Below, one piece after another: positions 17,006 to 24,476 of a stretch of DNA of 31,273 bases (position 1 is its first letter; each line of letters starts with the position of its first letter). The notes below the pieces were generated by a model. The model saw nothing but the letters and a program-made list of their open reading frames with translations, was not told where the DNA came from and ran no database searches. The stretch covers positions 1-31,273 of IMG/VR virus record IMGVR_UViG_3300032164_000047; one strand, written 5' to 3'. The stretch is from a virus. The position numbers and the translations under genes are program-made.

Positions 17006-18013
17006 TTCAGCAGTGGCGCCGACTTCGCAACGCGCTGCCCAGAGCTGTTGCAGAATCGCCGCGGCCTGCATGGTCTTCCACGACACGAACCCGCGCTGAC
17101 CCAGGGGGTCGCCAGGAACCGGCTTGCCGGGGTTGTACACCGCAGGCGTGATGGCATTCGAGCCCGCCAGCGGCACGATGCCGTAGGCGTTACGCGCCAC
17201 GATTACCAGCGGATACACGTCGCAGGGCGCCGCAACCGACACCTTGGACCCACCGCTAAGGTAGGTTGTGCCCGACGCGCCAGCCGAGTTGAACGGGTCC
17301 CAGAGTGCGCTCAGGAGGAACCGGACGCCCTCGACTTTGCCCAGCTCGCCTTCGATGGCCTTGCCGGAGTCCGCGTACTGCTCGGTCGGAACGAAGCCGG
17401 GGACGCCACGGATGTCAGGCGCGAGGTCCGTGTGACCCATCGCCCAGAATGCCGGAGCCACGGGCTCTGTAGAAATCTGAGACGAAGCCTTGATGAGCTG
17501 GCTGATTTCCATGGCCTTGTTGCGCTTGAAGCCGCGTACGACTTTGCGGAGCATCCCGCGCGTAATCGTGCCGTTCACGGTTGCCCGTGTCGTGCCCGTG
17601 CCGCCGTAGTAGACGTTCGTGCCGGCCTTGAGGACGGCAATACGCACCACTTCGACGGTCTCAGCCGCCTGCTCGCCGCAGACAGTTGACATCTGATCGA
17701 GAACCGGGTCTTCGTGGGTATCCGCGATCACGTCCGTGATCTGAACCCAGTCACCGTACTGCTCCAGTGTGGCTTCAACGTCCGTAATACGGACGATCTG
17801 CCCCGGAGGAGTTACGCCTTCAGCCAGCGGGGCCGTAGCGCGAGCAAGAGGCTCAAACCTTCTCCACTTGACCGTCTTGGTCTTGTTCTTGCCCTGAGGA
17901 TCAAACTGCCCGAAGCGCTCGGTAAACATGAGGTGTTTGCCGCGTTCGAGCATCTTCTTCGCCACACGAGCGGCCGTGCGGCTTCCAATGTCGCCATAGG
18001 TCGTTATAGGCAT
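16997..18013 (-). CDS. major capsid protein, N4-gp56 family
   Basis: 338 residues. It opens MPITTYGDIGSRTAARVAKK, then has FTERFGQFDPQGKNKTKTV, PLAEGVTPPG, QYGDWVQITDVI and VLDQMSTVCGEQAAETVEV. That series is diagnostic of the N4-gp56 major capsid family (HK97-type fold). Length is on the usual range for the family. ACAAGGAGACGACG precedes the ATG, so translation should be strong. Upstream are the Com-like and scaffold genes, and downstream is the putative decoration gene. No N-terminal delta-domain is fused, which fits the separate scaffold. This is the most secure virion identification here. Confidence 0.92.
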   Translation of the reverse strand: MPITTYGDIGSRTAARVAKKMLERGKHLMFTERFGQFDPQGKNKTKTVKWRRFEPLARATAPLAEGVTPPGQIVRITDVEATLEQYGDWVQITDVIADTHEDPVLDQMSTVCGEQAAETVEVVRIAVLKAGTNVYYGGTGTTRATVNGTITRGMLRKVVRGFKRNKAMEISQLIKASSQISTEPVAPAFWAMGHTDLAPDIRGVPGFVPTEQYADSGKAIEGELGKVEGVRFLLSALWDPFNSAGASGTTYLSGGSKVSVAAPCDVYPLVIVARNAYGIVPLAGSNAITPAVYNPGKPVPGDPLGQRGFVSWKTMQAAAILQQLWAARCEVGATAEPT

Positions 18014-18050
18014 CGTCGTCTCCTTGTGCTTGTTTGCTCACACGCGCAGG

Positions 18051-18068
18051 GGCTCGACGGCCTTCGGG
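18051..18068 (-). repeat. 5'-UTR stem-loop motif before the capsid gene (copy 3)
   Basis: The minus strand reads CCGAAGGCCGTCGAGCCCC about 38 bases before the capsid ATG. GGC-N6-GCC can pair. It resembles the motif before the portal gene and before the exported 245-residue gene, but less exactly than those two resemble each other. Confidence 0.4.
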
Positions 18069-18092
18069 CTCATTGGTGAGTATTATGTTTAA

Positions 18093-18281
18093 CTACATCT
18101 GTCTCACTCTGAAAAAGAAATGCTTGCCTTCCGCGTCGTAACATCTACGACACTGAATCTCTATCTCGGTTCCGGGTCCGAGCCTACCCTTGAACGCCAG
18201 CTTGTTACATTGTGGACAGCGCATTTCCTGAGACTGATCCACAACCACAATCTTGCGGCTATCAAGCTTTGTTGAACTCAT
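18093..18281 (-). CDS. Com-like zinc-ribbon protein
   Basis: 62 residues from ATG at 18281 (GGGAG ribosome site seven bases upstream). MRCPQCNK followed by IEIQCRRC is the four-cysteine ribbon of Mu Com-type proteins, small RNA-binding regulators that in phage Mu switch on translation of the mom DNA-modification gene. The first 20 bases overlap the end of the scaffold gene in another frame. Placement between scaffold and capsid is unlike Mu, where com sits next to mom. It may act on a phage mRNA (a methyltransferase or capsid message), which is inference. The zinc ribbon is clear and the regulatory role is not shown. Confidence 0.7.
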   Translation of the reverse strand: MSSTKLDSRKIVVVDQSQEMRCPQCNKLAFKGRLGPGTEIEIQCRRCYDAEGKHFFFRVRQM

Positions 18282-19302
18282 CTTCGAACTCCCGCTTGTC
18301 ATCGCCAATGCTTGTCGACGACGAACGCGAGGCCCGCAATCCGCTTTCATCCTTCAGCGAATCACCGAGCAGTCCGTCCTTCTTGGCCTTCTTGTCGGCT
18401 AACACGGCGTCCTTGCCTGCCTTGACGGTCCTTGCGCGGGCTTCCTTGAACGCGCTGATGACGCGAATGCCGTCGAGTCCATCCCATGAACCCACGACTT
18501 TCTTCATCATCGGTGGCAACTGCTTCTGCCATTCCGCGAATTCCTTGGTGTTCACGATTTCCTGGGCGTCCGGGTGGCCCTTGACGTAATTGCCTTCGGC
18601 GTCCCGGACACCGCGCTCGACGGTGTTCCAGAACTGCGTCTTCTGGATTTCATAGGCCAGCGCGTCATGCTGTTTCCTGACTTCGGCCACGGCTTCGTTC
18701 AGCGATCCATCTGCGGGCGCCTGTCCCTTCTTGGCAATCATGGTCGCCAACGCCACAACGGCTTGCATGACTTCGGGATACTCGCCAACCACAGTCTTGA
18801 CCGTGTTCTTGAGATCGCCGTCGGGCAGGCTGTCTACGAGTTGGGCCGGATCATCCAGTGCAGGAGCCGACGCGCCAGTCCGAGTCAAGCTTTCAGCGAT
18901 TTCGCGCCGCAGGGTCTCAATCTCAGATTCCAACTGCTTCTCACGGTCAGATACCGCGGGCGCGGCTGGATTGTCATCCTTGGGCGCAGGAGTAGAGGAT
19001 TTCTTCGACAATGTTTCGGCACGTTCCCGCATCCACTTCTCGTCAGCAGATTCGCTGGGGACAGGAGTAGTAGGCGTTGCTTCCGGCTTGGGCTTGCCAT
19101 CCTCGCCGTCTTCCGCACCCGACGCAGTGGCTACCGCTGGATCTGCCGGCGGCAGCTCGTTGGTGGCTTCCTTGGCCGGCGTTGCAGACTGGGCTGGAGC
19201 CGATTCGCTCTCGAATTCCTGCCGGAACGTGTCATCGTTCTCGACCGGACCCGATAGCGCAGCGGCTACTTCTGGGGCTTCTATTGTCGATGCTTCTGCC
19301 AT
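18262..19302 (-). CDS. capsid scaffold protein
   Basis: 346 residues, very rich in Ala, Glu, Pro, Asp and Lys, with no Cys and few aromatics. The long acidic/Pro-rich N-terminal half is followed by a helical part (residues about 120-230, KQLESEIETLRREIAES) and a basic/acidic C-terminal end. This composition, and its place immediately before the capsid gene, is that of a phage scaffold, which fills the procapsid and leaves before packaging. ACCAAGGAGACGAAC precedes the ATG. There is no recognised protease motif. The assignment is by composition and gene order, so 'internal head protein' remains the main alternative. Confidence 0.7.
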   Translation of the reverse strand: MAEASTIEAPEVAAALSGPVENDDTFRQEFESESAPAQSATPAKEATNELPPADPAVATASGAEDGEDGKPKPEATPTTPVPSESADEKWMRERAETLSKKSSTPAPKDDNPAAPAVSDREKQLESEIETLRREIAESLTRTGASAPALDDPAQLVDSLPDGDLKNTVKTVVGEYPEVMQAVVALATMIAKKGQAPADGSLNEAVAEVRKQHDALAYEIQKTQFWNTVERGVRDAEGNYVKGHPDAQEIVNTKEFAEWQKQLPPMMKKVVGSWDGLDGIRVISAFKEARARTVKAGKDAVLADKKAKKDGLLGDSLKDESGLRASRSSSTSIGDDKREFEDEFNKA

Positions 19303-19359
19303 GTTCGTCTCCTTGGTCGTCGGGTCTTCGTGACTCAGCGACTACTTGTGTGATGCAAC

Positions 19360-19524
19360 CTACTTGGCCTTGCTTGACTTCTTCTCGGTCTTCGCTTCGG
19401 GCGCAGGCGAGGCAACAGGTGCGGCAACTGCCGCTACCGGTGCCAGGCGCAACTCAGCCAGCAACTCTGCCTTCAGCTCGCGCTTGATATCTTCCTTGAG
19501 TGCCTGATCTCGTGATAGTGCCAT
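19360..19524 (-). CDS. small charged head-region protein
   Basis: 54 residues (MALSRDQALKEDIKRELKAE). The first half is a charged amphipathic helix (LKEDIKRELKAELLAELR). The second is an Ala/Pro linker ending in a Lys/Ser tail (KTEKKSSKAK). AAAGGGAGTCCGCAC precedes the ATG. It lies between the exported 245-residue gene and the scaffold. A helper of head assembly or a scaffold-associated peptide is possible. The family is not recognised. Confidence 0.55.
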   Translation of the reverse strand: MALSRDQALKEDIKRELKAELLAELRLAPVAAVAAPVASPAPEAKTEKKSSKAK

Positions 19525-19549
19525 GTGCGGACTCCCTTTTGCTTACGGC

Positions 19550-20287
19550 CTAGTAATCGCCGAGGTTGATTGAATGAGCGCGAATCGTTCCGTAGGTTAG
19601 ATTCGTGGTGCCCGTTGCGACGTAGTTACTGTCCACGCACACGTTCAGCCACATCTCTACGGGAGTCGTGGTGCCATCGAATGACGCCGGAGATGCCAAG
19701 CAGGCGTCAAACGTATTGGTGGCCTGTACCGTTGCGCCGGTAGGACACAGATTGACTGCCGTGCCCGACAGGCTGCTATTGGCTCCAGCGGCCGTGCCAA
19801 GCGCATACGTCACATGAGAGGTAGACGTCAACGACGCCGCGTTGGTGGTCATGCGGAAATCGTCCATCATCACACCAACAACGTAGATGCGACCAGTCGG
19901 CCATGCGCCTATCTTGACGCTGTACACTCCGTTACTCGACGGCCTGTTCGGCAGCTTGATCGACGTGCCGGATATAGCAATGGTGTCCTTGCGGAGATTA
20001 CCGTAATCCACAGAAGCCACTGTTGATCCGTTTGTTGAAATGCCAGCGAGACGCAATCCAGCTACGCCTTCGATCGTTGACGTAGTAGAGATTGCACCAT
20101 CCTTGGTCAGCCGGAATCCACCGTCTTTTTGAGTGATTGTCAGATTGCCGTTGAGATCAACATTGCCATTCTCGAAGACGTTATCGCCAGCATGAAGCCA
20201 GTTCTCGCGGTCATCGAGCGCGAAGGCCGGCGATATGATTGCCAGAGCGAGGGTTATACCGCAGAGGGACCGGAAGGCGTTCTTCAT
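19550..20287 (-). CDS. exported protein in the head gene cluster, unknown
   Basis: 245 residues with a Sec signal peptide (MKNAFRSLCGITLALAIISP, cleavage after AFA, before LDD). The mature protein is beta-rich: GNVDLNGNLTITQKDGGFRL, Ser/Thr-rich strands, and a C-terminal domain ending HSINLGDY. The phrase NGNLTIT in an otherwise Asn/Thr-rich protein recalls phage fibre or head-decoration proteins. AAGGAGACAGCTC precedes the ATG, and a 5'-UTR motif shared with the portal gene lies at 20312-20330. A Sec-exported product encoded between portal and scaffold is hard to reconcile with a role in the capsid. It may act at the cell surface. Confidence 0.6.
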   Translation of the reverse strand: MKNAFRSLCGITLALAIISPAFALDDRENWLHAGDNVFENGNVDLNGNLTITQKDGGFRLTKDGAISTTSTIEGVAGLRLAGISTNGSTVASVDYGNLRKDTIAISGTSIKLPNRPSSNGVYSVKIGAWPTGRIYVVGVMMDDFRMTTNAASLTSTSHVTYALGTAAGANSSLSGTAVNLCPTGATVQATNTFDACLASPASFDGTTTPVEMWLNVCVDSNYVATGTTNLTYGTIRAHSINLGDY

Positions 20288-20311
20288 GAGCTGTCTCCTT
20301 GTTTTTCATTG

Positions 20312-20330
20312 CGAGGCTCATGGGCCTTCT
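20312..20330 (-). repeat. 5'-UTR motif (copy 1)
   Basis: AGAAGGCCCATGAGCCTCG on the minus strand, with AGGC/GCCT able to pair around the loop CCATGA. It is about 25 bases before the ATG of the exported 245-residue gene. 17 of 19 bases match the copy at 22716-22734. Confidence 0.55.
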
Positions 20331-20342
20331 CGGTTAAATGCG

Positions 20343-20627
20343 TTATTTTGTTTTAGACTCTATCTCATCCTGCAACCGCTTAACTTCTGTCGGCAACTCC
20401 AGAATTAGATCGAGTCCATCGATGATGCCGAGCAAGTAACATACACTCTTCTTCATGTCAACACAATTTATTGACGGACTGTCATGGATTCTGCGATCCG
20501 TCTTGTCACGAGCAATCTGCGCGGCTTTGAGAATCACACGAGCGGCCTGGATTTCCTTGGCGTCAATGACTTCGCGCCACTGCGATCCGTCCGGTACGAG
20601 GTCTTTGATTTTGTACGCTGGATTCAT
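20343..20627 (-). CDS. small head-region protein, unknown
   Basis: 94 residues (MNPAYKIKDLVPDGSQWREV). Largely helical with a charged tail (LQDEIESKTK) and two Cys (NCVD, SVCY). It starts at the A of the portal stop codon (TAATG), so it is translationally coupled to the portal. No family is recognised. It holds an internal match to the window's promoter pattern (TTGACA at 20456-20461), which could feed the exported gene downstream. Confidence 0.6.
   Translation of the reverse strand: MNPAYKIKDLVPDGSQWREVIDAKEIQAARVILKAAQIARDKTDRRIHDSPSINCVDMKKSVCYLLGIIDGLDLILELPTEVKRLQDEIESKTK
20433..20461 (-). promoter_or_regulatory. candidate internal promoter
   Basis: TTGACA (20456-20461), a 17-base spacer that ends in TGT, then TACTTG (20433-20438) on the minus strand. 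It has the same -35/TGn/TA spacing as the candidates at 22753-22781 and 28869-28897, but lies within a gene. It would start RNA about 140 bases before the exported 245-residue gene. Confidence 0.35.
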
Positions 20628-22690
20628 TATGCCTGTTCAGGTTTCCCGGCGCCCTTCTCAAGATCGCGGATGAACTTCGCTTTCTCCATCCGCATCTTCT
20701 CAACCTTGAGTGCGGTGTCGGCTTCCTTCGCCTTGACATCCGACTCTGTCTTCGCGATCTCCAAAGGATTCGGAGGCTCGGGCGGCGGCGGCTGGGCCTG
20801 CGCCTGTTGCTGGGCCTGTTGCATCTGTGCCTGGGCTTCTGCCGCGGCCTGCGCTTCTTCCTGGCGTTCCTGCTCAGACTTGAGTGCTTGGTCCGGGTCC
20901 ATGTCGAGCGACTTGGCGATCTCCGTGATGATCCATGACCACTTGCCGTATGACGCCAGCATTGGATTCGACATCAACAGCGAAATAAACTGCATGATCT
21001 TGCTCACGCGCACAACGCGGTCGGTGAATGACGTGAAGCCCAGTGCGTTGACAACGAAGTTGCCTTTGCCCACCTGCACGTTCGGGTCGTCCATGTTGTA
21101 CTCGTAGACGTATTGGATGCCAGGCTCAATCGTGCTTTCATCGAGGTTACGGATTGCCGCGCCCACATACTTGCCCGCCTTCTCCATCATCGTTGACAGT
21201 TCATAGGCTGTCCTATTTCCGGCTGTGGCTTGGCCCTGTGCGATCTTGGGGACCAGTGATTCCTCGTCGTTCCACTGTTCCCACTTTTGCAGACCAGCCA
21301 CGATGCCGTTGATCATGTCGTTGAGTTGTATCTGCTGAACGGCCATGCGGGCGTCGGGACAATCTTCGCTGATGTCGAAGATCGTGCCGGGTTTCATGCC
21401 GTTCTTTTCGATGTCGTCGATGTTGGTGATGTACCTGCGCTTGACGCCAACCATGACATTGCCGGCCAGTTTGATGTTGTCTTCCATCGCCCGGACGAAT
21501 CCATTGAGGGCCGCCTGTGACTGCTTCATGTTGTCAGCCACACTGATGCCGCCGAGTGCGTCGAGGTCTTCTTCCCAGAACCCACGGTTGAATGGCCTGT
21601 TGCCCGGCGGTAACTTGACGTAGCGAATCACCATAGGCGTCTTGTCGGGTCCACTCTGCACGACACCAGCCATAATCTCAACCTCGTCACCAGCCTTGTC
21701 GCGTTCGCCCAGCACGTCGGTAAGGTCCGGCACGGAGTAATCGGGATTCTTCTGCGACTGCTTGGCCGTCAGTTCTGCCTCGAAGTCGTCGGCCACCTTG
21801 CGCGGCACACGGCCCCAATACTCAGCGTACAACACGTTTCTCGTGCGGAACTTGAGATTGCGGAACCGCGGAGGTAGTTCCGTTGTGTTCTTGCCGATCG
21901 TGTTCGTGTTCGTCGAGCCCGTTGTCAGCTCGTCGAGGATGGAGTCAATGTGGTCGTTGATGAAATAGCTCTTGCCCTTCTGGCCGCGTAGCCAGTGTGC
22001 AGATTCCGGCGTCTCCTGGTAGACTCCGGCGCCTTCCTGCAAGTCCGGGTCCTCAACGTCCCAGTACATGCTCCACACTGTACAAGGCAACCACGGAGAT
22101 GGTGACTTGTGCGTCTCTGTCGTGGATTCCCAAGAGGCCAATGTCGGGTCAGCTTGGGCTTCGGGCGCTATGCCTTCGGGCATGGTCTTGGTGTAGCCCG
22201 TGCGCGTTACGTCGATGATGCTGTTCTTTGACCAGTACTCGCCATAGATTGCCCCTGACAACACGATCTTCATGAGATGCCGGTCGGCCTTGCAGTCCGC
22301 AAGCTGCTGGTCAATCAGATCCGTCATGTCGTCAATATTCGCGTCGAGGCTCTGCTGTGTTTCGGGATTCTGGGCCGCCGCGTCAGAGTCTGCCGGGCTG
22401 GGCTTGAGCATATACGGAATCTTGCCGCCTTGCAGGATCATGTCGATGAACAAGGCGTAGACATAGGTGATCTTCTGCTTGGTCTTGTTCAGGAACCTTG
22501 TGGATCGCCAGCCTTCGGCCTCGCCTTCCTTCAACCGGTCTTCCTTCGGCTCGACTTCTGCTTTGTAGGCGGCGTAGTTGTCGTTCCACTTGTCTTCGAG
22601 GTCTTGCCGGTTCTGCCGGAATTCGTCGAGCTGATTCCACAGGAACCCGGCGAGCGTGTTTTTGTCGAGGGAGACGGTGTTGGCGGCCAT
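20627..22690 (-). CDS. portal protein
   Basis: 687 residues from ATG at 22690 (GAGAGGAACACACTT upstream). Features are those of portal proteins of short-tailed phages. The N-terminal helix DEFRQNRQDLEDKWNDNY is followed by a body with YGEYWSKNSIID, RNVLYAEYWGRVPRKVADD and RYVKLPPGNRPFNRG, and GTIFDISEDCPDARM. Then comes the channel-region helix containing AQGQATAGNRTAYELS (residues about 500-515) and a long Gln/Ala/Glu-rich C-terminal helix, probably the barrel. Portals of this class run about 500-750 residues, so the length fits. The 12 subunits form the DNA channel. No terminase gene adjoins it. Confidence 0.85.
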   Translation of the reverse strand: MAANTVSLDKNTLAGFLWNQLDEFRQNRQDLEDKWNDNYAAYKAEVEPKEDRLKEGEAEGWRSTRFLNKTKQKITYVYALFIDMILQGGKIPYMLKPSPADSDAAAQNPETQQSLDANIDDMTDLIDQQLADCKADRHLMKIVLSGAIYGEYWSKNSIIDVTRTGYTKTMPEGIAPEAQADPTLASWESTTETHKSPSPWLPCTVWSMYWDVEDPDLQEGAGVYQETPESAHWLRGQKGKSYFINDHIDSILDELTTGSTNTNTIGKNTTELPPRFRNLKFRTRNVLYAEYWGRVPRKVADDFEAELTAKQSQKNPDYSVPDLTDVLGERDKAGDEVEIMAGVVQSGPDKTPMVIRYVKLPPGNRPFNRGFWEEDLDALGGISVADNMKQSQAALNGFVRAMEDNIKLAGNVMVGVKRRYITNIDDIEKNGMKPGTIFDISEDCPDARMAVQQIQLNDMINGIVAGLQKWEQWNDEESLVPKIAQGQATAGNRTAYELSTMMEKAGKYVGAAIRNLDESTIEPGIQYVYEYNMDDPNVQVGKGNFVVNALGFTSFTDRVVRVSKIMQFISLLMSNPMLASYGKWSWIITEIAKSLDMDPDQALKSEQERQEEAQAAAEAQAQMQQAQQQAQAQPPPPEPPNPLEIAKTESDVKAKEADTALKVEKMRMEKAKFIRDLEKGAGKPEQA

Positions 22691-22715
22691 AAGTGTGTTC
22701 CTCTCAGTTTGTCGC

Positions 22716-22734
22716 CGAGGCTCACTGGCCTTCT
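22716..22734 (-). repeat. 5'-UTR motif (copy 2)
   Basis: AGAAGGCCAGTGAGCCTCG on the minus strand, 26 bases before the portal ATG, with AGGC/GCCT pairing around CAGTGA. It is near-identical to the copy before the exported 245-residue gene. Confidence 0.55.
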
Positions 22735-22752
22735 GTGTAACTATCGTTGCGA

Positions 22753-22781
22753 GCCGTAACATGCGACGGATGGAATGTCAA
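22753..22781 (-). promoter_or_regulatory. candidate promoter for the portal/head genes
   Basis: TTGACA (22776-22781) plus a 17-base spacer ending in TGT, then TACGGC (22753-22758) on the minus strand. It lies in the 98-base gap before the portal gene. The perfect -35 and TGn extension offset a weak -10. Confidence 0.45.
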
Positions 22782-22788
22782 GCATGTT

Positions 22789-23511
22789 TCATGTGCGACG
22801 CGGCGGATACAACGAAATGCCCGTCAATGCCGCGCCCAATGCAACGACTACGCGGCCAGGGTTGTTGCCGCGCTGAATGCGCCGCAGGTCCAGGGCCGTA
22901 GCCACCATGCCACCGCGCTTGTACTTGAGTCTGCCGGCGGCCATGGCTTCCCATATTTTGCGTTCGCATGTGTCTTCGGTCTCGCCCGGAACTGCGATGA
23001 AGTGCGGCTTGGGCTGGACTGACTTTGACCGAATGCAATCGAGCATGTATGGACGATGCACGGCGTCAGGCTGTACGATGTGGTAGGTGTCTGCAAAGAA
23101 GTCGGACCAGCACCGGTTGAAAAACGAGCCTGCTCCGACGTTGATGATCTTGCTCGACGTGTCGTCCGTGATGTTGTCGATAACAACGAAATCGTGCTCG
23201 TCAAATACGATACAGCCCTGGCTCTTGACGTTGAGCCCGACCATGACCGCGAAACCCGCGGCGATCCCGTTGGGCGACATAGGCGTGAGCGGCCAGCAGA
23301 TGCCACCGCGCATGTAGTATTCGCCGTTCAGCGGATTTTCCATTTCGGGCGCGGCCGGGAATTCCAGCAGGACCGTGCCTTGCTTGAGGTTAGCGGCCTT
23401 GCGATCGGGCTTGGTGATTGAGCTGGGGGGTTGTGGGGTCATGATCGTAGATGGCGTCCAGTACCTATGCAAACCGCTTGCATGTTCCATCGTCAGTTTC
23501 TGCATGGTCAC
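22789..23511 (-). CDS. phage protein of unknown function
   Basis: 240 residues (MTMQKLTMEHASGLHRYWTP). It is mixed alpha/beta with no signal peptide or membrane span. A beta-rich centre (ICWPLTPMSPNGIAAGFAVM, HDFVVIDNITDD) is followed by a region on RSKSVQPKPHFIAVPGETED and a final hydrophobic strand (RVVVALGAALTGISLYPPRR). It is the last gene of the accessory run, coupled by ATGA to the Cys-rich gene before it, and precedes the promoter-bearing gap before the portal. No family is recognised. A terminase-subunit role was considered and not supported. Confidence 0.55.
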   Translation of the reverse strand: MTMQKLTMEHASGLHRYWTPSTIMTPQPPSSITKPDRKAANLKQGTVLLEFPAAPEMENPLNGEYYMRGGICWPLTPMSPNGIAAGFAVMVGLNVKSQGCIVFDEHDFVVIDNITDDTSSKIINVGAGSFFNRCWSDFFADTYHIVQPDAVHRPYMLDCIRSKSVQPKPHFIAVPGETEDTCERKIWEAMAAGRLKYKRGGMVATALDLRRIQRGNNPGRVVVALGAALTGISLYPPRRT

Positions 23512-23795
23512 TTCCCTCCTGTCGAATCGGACTGCGAACCAAGTGGTGGAGAGGTACGCGGCGAAGCGCCGTGCCCCTCACCACCGGCGTTCGGCTTCAT
23601 GCACCCCGGCTGGATTCGTTCTGACTGGACGAGCTTCAGAACCGTTACCGGACGGCCTTTCACGCAGAATGGACGACCATCCGCGTGTAGGAATGAATGC
23701 GGAAACTCCACGCACGAATGCCTGCACTCGGAGCAGTCGGACGCCGAACAAGCCACTGGACTTGACTGCTCACCCGCGCTTTTCTTCGTGTCCAT
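23508..23795 (-). CDS. Cys-rich small protein, unknown
   Basis: 95 residues from ATG at 23795 (AAAGGAGAACG upstream). The N-terminal half has CSASDCSECRHSC, a close Cys cluster, and later FCVKGRP and PGCMKPN, so a small zinc-bound fold is likely. The C-terminus is polar. The first 26 bases overlap the end of the preceding gene, and the stop overlaps the next start (ATGA). The function is not known. Confidence 0.5.
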   Translation of the reverse strand: MDTKKSAGEQSSPVACSASDCSECRHSCVEFPHSFLHADGRPFCVKGRPVTVLKLVQSERIQPGCMKPNAGGEGHGASPRTSPPLGSQSDSTGGK

Positions 23796-23967
23796 CGTTC
23801 TCCTTTCGCCGCAAGTCAGCGGCTGCGTTCGCATCAGACCACTTCCAACCACGCCTCAACCCCATCCACTCAAAACGGTTTTGTATCTTACGAAGTCCAA
23901 CGCAAAGTTGAATATGCGCGGGCATCAAAACGAATAGCCATTTGAAAATGCGAACAATGTGCTTCAC
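23770..23967 (-). CDS. small protein with hydrophobic N-terminus, GTG start
   Basis: 65 residues (MKHIVRIFKWLFVLMPAHIQ) starting at GTG 23967, chosen because AAGGAGG lies five bases upstream and GTGA overlaps the previous stop. Residues about 4-24 are hydrophobic and could be a membrane segment. The rest is basic/charged (RRKENDGHEEKRG). The end of the gene holds the ribosome site of the next gene. No family is recognised. Confidence 0.5.
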   Translation of the reverse strand: MKHIVRIFKWLFVLMPAHIQLCVGLRKIQNRFEWMGLRRGWKWSDANAAADLRRKENDGHEEKRG

Positions 23968-24419
23968 GTTACCTCCTTCCGCTCCGCTCCAGTTGGAACG
24001 TGAGCTTTGTCGTTGGGCATATCTTCCCAGTGCGGGAACAGCACGCCCACGTAGTATATCGTTTTCAGGTACTTCTCATCGGGGTGCGGGTCCCAGTGGT
24101 TGACAACACAATGCTTGCCGTCGTCAGGGTCAATGTAGTGATGGACGATGACCGAGTGCTTGCACCCTCTCGGCCCGTCGCCGGTGGCAATCATGTAGCA
24201 CGGCCCAACCCAGTGCCACGGTTGCGAGTCCTTGTCCCAGTTCCATTCGATGAAGCAGTATCCCAACGGATGCAGAATCTCATCCAGTTGCTTGAGCCAG
24301 TTGTCTTCGTTCCAAATCACGTCAACCTTCTCAATCGGAAGGTCAAGCAGCGTGGCGATGCAAGCGTTAAAGCAGTTGCCATCGCCCTTGTTGAACCTCG
24401 TCTGTCGTATTGGTCTCAT
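23964..24419 (-). CDS. papain-like cysteine-protease-like phage protein
   Basis: 151 residues. MRPIRQTRFNKGDGNCFNAC carries a Cys at 16 in a GNCF context, followed by a helix. GCKHSVIVHHY supplies a His (88), and NHWDPHPDE an Asp/His (about 110-112). That Cys-His-Asp order is the layout of papain-fold (C39/NlpC-like) proteins that are common in phages with unknown substrates. Its proteolytic activity is not established. The protein ends NDKAHVPTGAERKEVT. Its 3' end repeats, with changes, the 3' end of the gene at 29889-30086. It is preceded by a GNRA-loop hairpin at 24444-24463. Confidence 0.6.
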   Translation of the reverse strand: MRPIRQTRFNKGDGNCFNACIATLLDLPIEKVDVIWNEDNWLKQLDEILHPLGYCFIEWNWDKDSQPWHWVGPCYMIATGDGPRGCKHSVIVHHYIDPDDGKHCVVNHWDPHPDEKYLKTIYYVGVLFPHWEDMPNDKAHVPTGAERKEVT

Positions 24420-24443
24420 CGCGCCTTTCTGGCCAGTCGAACA

Positions 24444-24463
24444 GGGGAGGCTTGCGCCTCCCC
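24444..24463 (-). other. 8-base-pair hairpin with GCAA loop
   Basis: The minus strand reads GGGGAGGC-GCAA-GCCTCCCC, a perfect stem closed by a GNRA tetraloop, in the gap between the 93-residue and the cysteine-protease-like genes. No T-run follows, so it is more likely an mRNA stability or processing element than a terminator. Confidence 0.5.
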
Positions 24464-24476
24464 CGCCCGTGGGGTT

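Noticed and set aside
22789-23511. Terminase small subunit
   Set aside because: No helix-turn-helix pattern and mostly beta-like sequence. The position alone is not enough.
23636-23650. Second copy of the operator word TCAGAACCGTTAC
   Set aside because: It lies inside a gene, lacks the other palindrome arm and the promoter boxes, so chance is likely.
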